The translations under genes were made by a program, and so were the position numbers. Under the pieces are notes generated by a model. It saw nothing but the letters and a program-made list of their open reading frames with translations. It searched no databases and was not told the origin of the DNA. Positions 51,501 to 60,229 of a stretch of 64,000 nt of DNA are shown in pieces. The DNA lies in assembly GCA_963402885.1 (NCBI GenBank), contig OY727103.1, positions 9,388,085 through 9,452,084 on the forward strand, read 5' to 3'. Within the stretch, counting starts at the first letter, position 1. Every line of letters starts with the position of its first letter. The DNA is from Antedon bifida. Taxonomy: Eukaryota > Echinodermata > Crinoidea > Comatulida > Antedonidae.

Positions 51501-54500
51501 TCCTGTATTAAAACGTATTTATGGGTATGTTGTGATTGTTTTTAATACATTATTTTATTACAAATCATGCAAAACTGCACATAGGAAGTCAAATTTTAAA
51601 CCATGTTACAATTTTCTTAGTTTATGGAGAATTTACTATTTTCAAAGAAGTTCTTCAAGAGATAATACAATTAATAACAGTATAATATTTTAAAAAACAT
51701 AATGATCTTTGTTTAAATAAAGTTTGCGGTACACCACATATATATAACTCTGAAAGAACTGTAGCGGTAAGCAACTCAACGGTTCTTTTCAGAACTACGT
51801 AGTGTACACCAAATTGTATAATTTGATTCCGCCATGCAAACCTTCAAAATACTGACCATTAATATTTTAATATTTTAAACAAGGCCATATAGATGGCTGC
51901 AGTCGCGTCCTCAAATTTGAGTTAGTGTTTACCGACCAACCGACCGACCGACATAGTGAGCTGTAGGTAAATTATATAGGAATGTTAGCGTTTTATGTAA
52001 AAAAAATTTTTAAAAAGAGTGAACCTCTCTTGCAACTGACATAAATGATAATATTGATTTAATTATGATCTTACGTATTGGTTGTTGAGCTTGTTTTGCT
52101 ATTTTACTTGAATTTCCATTTTCTGGTTTTACCACAATGAGTGACGTCAATGGAGTAACAAAATGGTATTCAAGTGACAATTGCAGAGCCTTATCTTTCA
52201 GATCATCTCTTTCTGATTGATTGTCGCTGATGTTTCTTTTTTGTAAAAGTTCTTTGATCGACAAGTAAGCCCACAGTCGCTGAGCAAAATCATCAACCGC
52301 ATCCTCACTGAGAAGTTCTACTTTTGGCTGAAAATTATATTTTTAATAGGGTGTTATTATTATTGTAGCATAGTAAATGCCTATTATTTCTAATTATACG
52401 TCGCCCACTTAATGAGGAACATTTGCGGATGCAGAAGAAGCAGAAAATCCAGCATTATATTACAAACCCATCTTGTAATTATTTTCTCCAATTTATTTTA
52501 TTTATCGTTTTTGATCGTAAATACCGGTCTTGGTCGTAAATATATGATCGCAAATACCGGTTTTGATCGTAATACCGGTTTTAAAATCCTAATAACTCGA
52601 ACATTTGACTAAACTATATAGATAATAATGGTTTCATTACTCAGCCAATTATAAATGATCACTAAATGAAAAATAGTTGTTAGTTTGGATTTGTATTTGA
52701 AATAAAGTGATATTAATATTAATTGTATTTGTAAAACCAATACAATAACAGTAACAAGATGATGAAGACTAACTTACCTCTGTGTCAATAGTAAGTGGAA
52801 ATTCTAAATGAACGTCCATAGAGTTTGCAGCAATCGTTACATCAAGTATGTCGTTTCTGTTTGATGGTTTTAATTTTCCACTTACAACAATCTCAGTTCC
52901 TTCAAAGTAATTAGAAAACGTAGTCTGCGTTACACTGTTAAGTTCTACCAAATTTTCTGGGTAGTTAAAAACAATGTTATGGAGGAGTGGAGTTGAAACT
53001 TCGTCAAAGAATCCTTTCAACTGAATGCTTGCAAATGAGTCGTCGTAAATCTTCCTTGCCAGACCGTCATTTCGAAGTGCTAATTTTTCAAGAAATGAAT
53101 AGTCAACATCATCTCCAAATCCAATGTTAAACAGAGAACAGTTTCCTTTTATTGCTTGTTTCACATCGGTTTGTATTCTTCCAAATGAAGTCACTCCAGA
53201 TGTAGGTAACCCATCGGTAAGCATCACAACCATAGAAACACCACTGTTGTCACTACCTGCATGTAGTAATTCGATGCCTTCCATTAGACCACCATGTAAG
53301 TTTGTTGCTGGAATATAATGATAAATGAGGTCAGACTTACAAAACACATAATTACAGTGTAATTTCCTTTCTCTAGTTTTCCAATCAGTGATTTAGGCCT
53401 ATTTAACAATCATTGTTTTTTTTTCTAAGCACTTTGAGAAAGGAAATTACACTGATTGTTAAAAGAAATACAGAAATGATTAGGCATAAGATAATAACAT
53501 TATTAATTAATTATACTGATAAAATAAAACAAATCTTAATCTTTTTCTTTTTGAAAAAAAAAAAATGAATACTAATATTTTTCTTATCCTTTCTATTTAT
53601 TGTATTGTTATACAATTTACGTAACTATTATGTATGTTGTTAGTATTGTATTGCCTCGTATAGACCGCCCCCGCAATTGACACTATGCTATTAAAGTATA
53701 GTACGTTTTATTCCTACCTCCATGTGCGCGCAACAAATCTATAAAGTTCTTTCCACTTCCGATATTTTCAGGACTTGCTCGTTTCAAACTACTTTGCCAT
53801 TTTATTATCTCGCTGTTAAATTTAACAATATTAAAGAAGTCGATTTCTCTCAAGTCATCCAAAATTGTGAACATAGCTTGCTTTGTTTGTTGAATCTTCC
53901 GTCCAGACATTGATCCACTGACATCAATAACAAACACAACATTCTTACGAACCGCTGGCAGTCCTTCAGGTGAAAAGTAATGAACAAAATAACCATTCAC
54001 AATCTGAAATAAAATGATATGTTGGATAATGATATGCGTTTTGGACTTGATGCAAGACAAAATAAGAGAAAAGCAATTATATAAAATATAACGACTTTCA
54101 AAATTGTATTTGCACACTGTTTAAGGAAGGTGATAAAACCCTTCTCCTTTGTCTATCCATTTAATTTATTCAAGTATTCACGTATTGTTCGCTTTGCTAG
54201 AAGTCTATGTGTCGATAAGTAACTATTCTATAACTGTTTTAGTACAAACGTTCTTCTATATCTATATTATTATTTTAATGAACTTAGGCTGATTAGTCAT
54301 AACATTTAGGAAAATGGTAATTGATACGGGAAATATTTGTGAGGATCATTTGTTCTAGTTTATTTGCAAACGTTTTTCGTTTATTTAGTATATTCTCAAC
54401 ACATATAAATAACCTATTAATAATAATTCTATTATAGTAATTAAAAATATAGTATGTGTGGAAGAAAGCCTAGATACGTTTAACTTTACGCATAGGCTCC

Positions 54501-57500
54501 AAGAAATAATTGATTATAATAGTATAGTAATAAAGGAAGAGAAAGGAGAAAGCGAAACACCGGACAGTCGAAGATATTCAGGCAAGCACATGAAATAGAT
54601 AATTTTCAAAAAATAAAATACTTAAAACGTAAGTATTATAGGATTTAAAACAAGCAAAAAATAAAAATGAAATTAGTTGCCATATTCCAAGATCAGGGTA
54701 TTTTTAAGGTTATTATTATGTTTAAAACTAGAAATTGATGGTCTGTTTGTGAGAGGTAATTACCCCAAATGTCAAGGTTTGGAACCGCAATATTTTATAA
54801 GATGGAGCGCGTAACATCAATATTTTAGGTAGTAAGTAAAGTAGTAATGTAGGTTTTGTGACAGACCTTGTGTTGTGGCTGTGAAGAGGTTAACATGGCC
54901 GATGTAAACGGAGCATAAAAAGGCAATTATGAAACACTAAGGACATGTAAAATGAAGATTTAGTGTGGGATTTAAAAGAAGCAGATGCGCAAAATCTTAC
55001 AGCTTTCCCATGAGCACAAAATAGAAAATTTACCAATAGTTATGGCTCAGGATATATCGCAATAAGAGAGATAAGGTATATTTTCGTTTTGTTTATGATA
55101 CCGATGTTTCTAGCGATCAATTACTAATGTGATGTTTATGAATGGGATATATAAGGGCCTGTGGAATTTGAATCGTTAATGACTCTCAAATAATGATTTT
55201 GCATGCATTAAATAATTCGTTTCTTTGTTTGATAAAAGTAAACGTTTCTTTACCTGAAATTCACCTCCAGTTTTGGGGTGTTCAACATCGTACCGAATGA
55301 TAAATTCTCCTTGAATTCCATCTTCCGATTTCTGACGTTGTTCATCGACAGTCGGTGCATATCTTAATACAGCCTTGGTATGTCTATCTTGTAGCTGTAT
55401 TTCGCCAACATCGTGTTTTGTTACTTCGTCTCCATTATGGCGACGTTCGACCCAACTTGAATTCACTTCCAACAAGCCCTGCACCTCAATAATCACCACC
55501 TCTATGCTCATTTCCTTTACAACCTAAATATTTAGTAACACAAATGCTTTAAAATCTTTATTATAATTACTTAAAATGGACCTGAAATGGATTTTCGATT
55601 TTTTTCATTTTAGGATGATGTTTTGGGGGCTATTAGGTGTTGCTAGAATGTATATTGTTACAAAATATAAATTCGCCCTTTTGGGGAAAGCCTCATTTGA
55701 AAATCAAAAAAATTCGCGGGTGACGTCACTTTGCGAATATATTCCTATCCCTCCAATGGACAATTTGCAGTTTTTTGGCTATAACTCTTGAAATATATGG
55801 AGTATTTTCTAAAAAACGCTTGTGCATTTGCAGAAACGTATTTAGAATTTGTTTAGATAAAATTATTACCGTATAAACGGTTATTCATCGAGAAAATGAC
55901 GATTAAAAATCTTCAAATCAACGGTTTTTTTATGGCAATACCTAAGTTAGCCTGGCAACGTTGTCCGGGATACAGCGCCGTGTGCAATGATGCGTATCCA
56001 TATTTTCCGTTGGTGTATTTTGTATATCGTTCGTAATTTATACTGCTAAAATGTGTTAGTTTCTTTAGTTTTTAGTTTAGCAGAATTAAATTAGTAATAT
56101 GAGATGATAATTTATTTGTCACGAATCAGGCAGTTCGAAAACGAATTTTATTCATATTTTACTTTGGCTTGACAATGAGCAGCAAGTTGTTATCGCTTTG
56201 GTCCTTGGATGCACATTAAACGGAGCCTCGAGTGTGGGTGGGTGGTGGATCGACTCCGCGCGCTGGGGGCCTAGGCCTAGTAATGATTTGGGAGGTAGGC
56301 CTTCTAAATTCGGGTTTTAGAACAAACAAAGTACATTTTAGGGACCTATATTTCAACAATATTAGATATTGAATAAATTAGTATTAGTGTCAACGTTTCG
56401 CGTATCTTTCCAGGCCGTCGATCATTTACCGACATCGGGCTGCATATACACGCTCTCGATATCGTCGTGTGTATATGTGACGTCGTGAATATAGAAGCTC
56501 CCGATGGCCGTTGAAATAGAATATTGCAATGGCGTGAGTAATTTTCGCTAATTTACCAAGGTATCTTAAAATTTCTTTTTTTCTCAAAATACTATACATT
56601 TTGTTTTTATTTGTATGGGCTTGTGTTAATTTGATACATTTAAATAACATGTGTGAATTTCTTGAAAATCGAAAGTCCATTTCAGGTCCATTTTAAATAG
56701 TGGATAAATAAAATGCTCAAATGCAAAGGATGCAATTCTAAAGCAGAAATGCAATGCTCAAATCATGTATTTTTTTTTTAATGTTAATCAGTTTGTTGTA
56801 ATTTATAACTAAAAGAAGTATGTCTAACCTGGCCCGGGCGAACACTTGTGACATGCTCAAAGTAACCAAGCTTACGTCTCAGCATCTCTTGGTAGATCAG
56901 TTCAAACGTGACAAAGCTTTTCTTGGCTACATTTACGGATACCGTGAAATCTTTTTCCGATCTACACAATGATACGATGTTTACTGTATTTCTATACCTT
57001 TTTTTAGCTTTTAATTTGAATTTTATTTATTCGGTCGGCCGCTTACAAAAAGCTGCATGTAAGCCATTCATTATTAAATAAACATTGATCACTGTTCAAG
57101 TATTAGAATGAATAGTGATAAGTAAGTTTTCTTCAAGGTGCCCTTATGTCGACATTGAACTCAACTCAACTGTTTCAACATAAGCGCTTTAAGCAACTGA
57201 ACACAACTCAATTGACTGCAACTGACAGGCACAAAGTCGACATAAGCTTAGTGGCTTTTAGTTCCTTCAGTTGAGCTAGTTGGTTTAAGCTTTTAATTAT
57301 TGCATAAACATTAATCATCATGTATATTATTTTTATATAGTACTTGTTTTTTCTTTAGAATTAAACCTACTTTTGCTTCACTTGCGCTGCACTTTGACCT
57401 TTACTTCTGGCTTCTTGATAAATTTGTGAAGCCACTTCCTTTTCTTTTATTTCTGCTGGATATACAACCCCATCAATTTCCCTAAAAGTGGTAAACCAAA

Positions 57501-59636
57501 AGAGTGGTCATCAATAATAAAATAATTTATTACACACAGTAGTTATATACGGATTGTAGTTAGCTTGTTCATTAACACATGTACACTGTGTAAGAGTGAT
57601 AAAGGTACATGCTCACTCATCTCTAGATTCGTACTGGCAAAACCGGTATTAAAACAAAACTACATACATCTACATACAAGAAATCTCAAATATATTATTG
57701 TACAATGTACAGCATTACATTAAAACGAGTTATTGCAGTAGTGTGATGGCGCTAATTACAATCCGTTATGCTCGATTGATATTATTGAATGACATAATGC
57801 ATACACTGGTATAAATAGGAACAATGTTTGTATTCGTGGTTTACTGCGAGTATTTATTGTCATTGTCTGTAGTTGTCGTCAGAAGATTGTTGACCGACAC
57901 CATAGAAGACAAATTAATGTATAACATGTATTAATAGATTAATAATTGTGTTATAAATGAATCAGAATAACATCAGAATAATTGGCTTTATAAGTGCATT
58001 GTTATAGAATTATATATACATACAGTAACATACATTGAAAAGTTTGCAATAAAAGCTTCCTCTGGTAGAGTGAAAATGAAAACAGCTTCCGCTGCGGTTT
58101 CGGCATGATTCATCAAAACACTGGTGACTGTTGTGCTAGAAAATCTAGAAGTCACGGAACTTCTTACATTTAATTTAGTGATTTCAGGCTTGATCTGTAA
58201 AAGAAAATTGATTAAACTGGGTGTCTAAGTTAGAGTAGGATGAATCTTCGTTTTATAACTGCTTATTCTGAAGATTGAAAAACACCAAACATAGGTTAAA
58301 CAAAAATTACAAACTCTGTCAAATAATATGAAGAACAATACAGCTTTGAAAAAAGTTGTGTTTCACTTTATCGGTAGATATATACTTTATACCAACTTTA
58401 TTCACATTATCATACATAAATAGTACAATACAATACAATAGTAAAGAAATTTGAGGGTAAAAGGGAGACATGTTTCATGTATTAAACCATTTTTAGTTTA
58501 AATTCAATTTCCACTTTTACAATCACCAACATTACTTGTATATTGTTGGTCGAATTTTGTTTTGTCTAGCGAGTTGATGTGGACTGTTTTGTCTAAATAA
58601 TTGCTAATAATATTTTATATATTATTTCAATTTCAATGTCAAATATATAAGTTACATTTTAATATAAACCATATTAATGCAGAATATCAAAACTATACAA
58701 CATCAATTAAATTTTAGTTGTAAGAATACAATTATTAACTTACGTGTGTTGCAGATTCTACACCTCTTTCCACTCTCTGTAATGCAAATTTAAAACTCAA
58801 TTTATGATTTATATGGCCCTGCTTCAATTACTCAAAATAACATTGAAGACAGTGATTACAAATAATCTTTACTGTAGTACAAACTTATTAAATTAAAACC
58901 ATCAGAATGTGAACCCTTTTACACTCGATCAGTAATTGGATACAGTGTTCCTGGCTTAACTTATCGGCCAATAAATATTATTTGGTAGTTAACTGTGTTT
59001 CATCTTCGACATGGTTAGATTATATGTTTATTAATTTTTGGAAGACATAACAGAGTAAATAAATTACACCGAGTAACACCGAGTTTAATATTTTATTCGA
59101 TTGATAAATAATAACAACATAATGATTATGATAATAATAATAATAATAATAACTTTATTGAACATACGCCTTTAAATCGGCGGCACACGTTCTTCTGGAC
59201 GGTGCGTTCTTACATACATTACATAAAATATAAAGAGAAAATAAAAGAAAAAACATTTAAATGAAAGGAAACGAATTGTACAAAAAGAAACTAAAAACTA
59301 AAAAGCAAAAAGTACAATACTTAACTTTGATGGAGTGTTATTATTTATTATTAGTATTATTATCAATGTTATTAATATGTTAATTTTAAAGAAAATATTA
59401 TTAGACCTATTATTAAAAATGTCATTTAATTTAAATATTATATTGTTTAAATATTATTTAATTATTTATGATAATAAAAGTTAATTATATACAAAGTTAC
59501 TTACTTCCTGAGGTTTTTCGATTTCGTCAAACGAATTGCGTTTCATGGTAAGGAAAGCTGACGCAGCACTGGCATCATTTACCAACCAGCTGGCGATCAG
59601 TACCAACACCAACGCAAAATATGCATCCATTTCCAT
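41784..59636 (-). CDS. ITIH-like: Inter-alpha-trypsin inhibitor heavy chain (ITIH), 20 coding exons, complete
   Basis: Exons (5' to 3'): 59505-59636, 58744-58776, 58034-58194, 57371-57481, 56829-56961, 55254-55523, 53718-54003, 52778-53307, 52075-52327, 51434-51502, 51187-51261, 50829-50891, 50410-50418, 50040-50072, 49439-49468, 48703-48729, 45977-46009, 45392-45505, 42436-42792, 41784-42001. All introns are GT-AG and all phases agree, giving 978 residues; vertebrate ITIHs are about 890-950. Order: signal peptide, VIT (about 56-190), VWA (about 300-480), conserved helical region, Ser/Thr linker (637-749), ITIH C-terminal domain (about 755-978). Vertebrate ITIHs are secreted, bind hyaluronan and stabilise extracellular matrix. 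The Asp-Pro-His motif used in vertebrates for chondroitin-sulphate linkage is not conserved. The 9-nt microexon could also be read as 6 nt. Confidence 0.93.
43085..45005. repeat. ~350-bp inverted repeats 1.2 kb apart in ITIH intron 18
   Basis: About 43085-43437 matches the reverse complement of about 44645-45005: shared words include 'cacctcatgt', 'gaagcgtgac', 'tatagcataatt', 'aatggcatt' and 'cacaagtt'. They may be the arms of one ~1.9-kb transposon with long TIRs (outer ends resemble 'tgttgcatc' and 'gacgcaaca') or two MITE copies facing each other. The 1.2-kb middle shows no coding sequence. Confidence 0.75.
45668..45810 (-). mobile_element. 143-bp insertion flanked by 17-bp direct repeats
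   Basis: TGTTTACTCACTAATTT occurs exactly at 45651-45667 and 45811-45827 and bounds the insert, as a target-site duplication would. The insert contains 'cgacgtttcggtaccatc', reminiscent of sequences near the ends of some Penelope-like or LINE elements (weak). It lies in ITIH intron 17. Confidence 0.6.
45977..51502 (-). CDS. ITIH exons 10-17: linker of eight symmetric mini-exons
   Basis: Exons of 69, 75, 63, 9, 33, 30, 27 and 33 nt (51434-51502, 51187-51261, 50829-50891, 50410-50418, 50040-50072, 49439-49468, 48703-48729, 45977-46009). Each starts and ends in phase 1 and is a multiple of three, so any one could be skipped or repeated without a frameshift. They encode a low-complexity linker: 'GAGSSASSASASVPYRSGR', 'NSFGSSYSGFVPANIPISSG', 'KPPVQKTNSKSLQHF', then Thr/Gln-rich pieces NTRQQTTQVT, TTRPTTQGT and TTSQPTQRDRT. 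The last three are clearly related to each other. The region is likely extended and O-glycosylated. RSGR at 656-659 meets a minimal furin pattern (weak). Confidence 0.82.
46110..46315 (+). mobile_element. Diverged MITE related to the TTAA family
   Basis: Shares 'tgccattttgtggttt', 'aataaacagttaaattt' and a final 'ttggaccccc' with the MITE at 12944-13274. It lies in ITIH intron 16, just before a LINE fragment. Another copy, split by a LINE, is at about 47050-48290. Confidence 0.6.
46330..47026 (+). mobile_element. LINE 3' fragment carrying a truncated MITE
   Basis: The plus-strand frame 46339-46536 encodes 'LRKFNIDPKIIELYYNSMIS' and 'LLERIRKKSNKIAKL', the post-RT region typical of fish/invertebrate LINEs. 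It resumes after 46682 with 'IDLYTRTGRYRKSFIPNSI'-like sequence (about 46700-46770). Between them (46535-46681) is a truncated inverted copy of the AAGCCTG MITE from 11926-12131. The 3' end has AATAAA and a (CATT)n tail at about 46985-47026. Confidence 0.7.
47104..48141 (-). mobile_element. Rex1/CR1-like LINE reverse transcriptase fragment
   Basis: The minus-strand frame 48161-47547 encodes 'GFQRDFVLWIISFLTNRCQR', 'GSPQGCVLSPLLYIIYTDDC', 'VKFADDTVLLSLL', 'ENSYLELNVTKPKEMIVDIR' and 'FKYLGTIFEDNLGW'. These RT motifs A-E are in the style of Rex1/Babar-type LINEs; motif C is FADD. It is 5'-truncated and lacks the endonuclease. The 3' end at about 47104-47160 has a (TTTGAA)n tail. It sits inside a MITE copy whose halves flank it, in ITIH intron 16, in the same orientation as the gene. 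Confidence 0.85.
49096..49351 (+). mobile_element. tRNA-derived SINE
   Basis: The 5' part resembles a Pol III promoter: 'gttgcgcagtgtg' as a degenerate A box and 'gagttcgaatcg' as a B box. The body has 'ccttagacaagacactttac', a core found in many vertebrate/invertebrate SINEs, and ends 'gcgcgaagcacgac' with (TTA)n. It lies in ITIH intron 15, antisense to the gene. Confidence 0.75.
52075..54003 (-). CDS. ITIH exons 7-9: VWA domain with intact MIDAS
   Basis: Exon 7 (53718-54003) starts 'IVNGYFVHYFSPEGLPAVRK' and then has 'NVVFVIDVSGSMSG', the DxSxS metal-binding motif (D307, S309, S311). Exon 8 (52778-53307) supplies the MIDAS Thr ('GGATNLHGGL', T378) and Asp ('VVMLTDGLPT', D408), so the metal site is complete. 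It continues through 'FNIGFGDDVDYSFLEKLALR' and 'GFFDEVSTPLLHNIVFNYP'. Exon 9 (52075-52327) encodes the conserved 'DDFAQRLWAYLSIKELLQKR' and 'EYHFVTPLTSLIVVKPE', diagnostic of ITIHs. A MIDAS binds a divalent cation and usually mediates protein-ligand contact. Confidence 0.93.
52400..52455 (-). pseudogene. Relic duplicate of ITIH exon 10
   Basis: The stretch 'aacatttgcggatgcagaag' plus 'aagcagaa' and its left flank ('acgtcgcccact') match exon 10 (51434-51502, 'aacacttgcggatgcagaag') closely, including part of the donor-side intron. The copy has lost the GTAAGT donor (GTATAA) and has an in-frame stop, so it is dead. It lies between exons 8 and 9, upstream of its source. Confidence 0.8.
55254..58194 (-). 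CDS. ITIH exons 3-6: VIT domain and linker to VWA
   Basis: Exon 3 (58034-58194) begins 'IKPEITKLNVRSSVTSRFSS' and continues 'TTVTSVLMNHAETAAEAVFI' and 'FTLPEEAFIANFSM', the hallmark of the VIT domain. Exon 4 (57371-57481) gives 'EIDGVVYPAEIKEKEVASQI', matching the VIT strand/helix that follows the F-x-x-x-F-S-M motif. Exon 5 (56829-56961) gives 'SEKDFTVSVNVAKKSFVTFE' and ends 'HVTSVRPGQ'. Exon 6 (55254-55523, 90 codons) bridges towards the VWA domain ('QGEFIIRYDVEHPKTGGEFQ'). Phases 0-2, 2-2, 2-0 and 0-0 join cleanly. In vertebrate ITIHs the VIT domain precedes VWA in the same way. Confidence 0.92.
55575..56692. mobile_element. 1.1-kb TIR element with TTAA target duplication
   Basis: AATGGACCTGAAATGGA begins the element and its inverse ends it; the similarity continues to about 25 bp. 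TTAA flanks both sides (55571-55574, 56693-56696). It lies in ITIH intron 5 and encodes no transposase. Small open frames inside it (55576-55791, 56426-56680) have no support. Confidence 0.9.
58744..59636 (-). CDS. ITIH exons 1-2: signal peptide and short pro-region
   Basis: Exon 1 (59505-59636) encodes MEMDAYFALVLVLIASWLVN then DASA, a typical signal peptide (basic-poor n-region, hydrophobic core, small residues before the likely cleavage after about residue 24). It continues with 'FLTMKRNSFDEIEKPQE'. The ATG directly follows an acceptor (TTTGTAATTTAG), so a 5' UTR exon must precede it. Exon 2 is 33 nt (RVERGVESATH), phase 0-0, with good borders (TTACAG acceptor, GTAAGT donor). The start was chosen because an upstream frame is closed by the intron and the peptide is a convincing secretory leader. 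A second ATG (Met3) is two codons on. Confidence 0.88.
59130..59320 (-). mobile_element. LINE 3' end in ITIH intron 1
   Basis: Read on the minus strand: 'ggcgtatgttcaataaagtt' followed by (ATT)n, an AATAAA plus tandem-tail LINE end, with no coding part left. Confidence 0.6.
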
Positions 59637-60136
59637 CTAAATTACAAAGACAAAAAATTAATTATTTTGGTAATACTCTCTATCTTTCAGCGTGTTGCAC
59701 ACACGTGTTGACAAAAACACTTTACTAAATTGGTCTCTTTGTATAAATAGGCGCTAAAACTTGATACGGTACCGTCTCTGTATACACGTAACCTTACCTT
59801 TTAAGTCATTGCCTGTACCTGTTTCTCGGTACTGCATCTAGTTTTCTCCAGAATCAGAAGAATAGTGGTAATACAGTACCACAGCTGTTTTACATCTCCT
59901 AGTATCATATACCATACCTAACCATTATGATACGCCACATAAGATACACTTAAGGTGCTGTATTACCAAATGATACTAGGCAAATTCTGTTGCATGGTGT
60001 TTGGAACACTAGTTTAAGTCCTAACTATTGTTGAACAAAATTATGAGCTACAAAAAAGTAATAATCGTCTTGTAGACAAGTAGACTAGTTTTTAATAGAA
60101 GATAATAGAATTCAAGTTAACAGTTATCATACTTAC

Positions 60137-60162
60137 CTTCCAAGAAGTAGGCTTACAGACAG
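60137..60162 (-). other. Probable 5' untranslated first exon of ITIH
   Basis: A consensus donor (GGAAG then GTAAGTAT) ends at 60137 on the minus strand, about 25-30 nt below a TATA box. The coding exon at 59505-59636 starts directly at an acceptor, so a non-coding first exon is required; this is the best candidate. The upper bound (start site) is approximate. Confidence 0.55.
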
Positions 60163-60184
60163 CAAATCATTTCTCTGTCTTTAG

Positions 60185-60191
60185 TTTTATA
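60185..60191 (-). promoter_or_regulatory. TATA box of the ITIH gene
   Basis: TATAAAA on the minus strand in the context GCTATAAAACTAAAG, correctly spaced ahead of the inferred first exon. An inverted CCAAT motif (ATTGGC, 60224-60229) lies about 35 bp upstream. This supports a focused, tissue-regulated promoter (inference). Confidence 0.6.
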
Positions 60192-60229
60192 GCAAAGTTC
60201 AGATTATCGATTTATTTTGAATAGCCAAT

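Noticed and set aside
54118..55253. Search for an extra exon in the 1.25-kb ITIH intron 6
   Set aside because: The flanking exons already join in phase and the VIT-to-VWA protein sequence is continuous, so no exon is needed.
57144..57253. Short inverted GTCGACATAAG pair suggesting a MITE
   Set aside because: The dyad is only about 10 bp with no clear target duplication or second copy, so it was not listed.
59130..59320. Possible additional ITIH exon in intron 1
   Set aside because: The conserved-looking block is a LINE 3' end with AATAAA and an (ATT)n tail.
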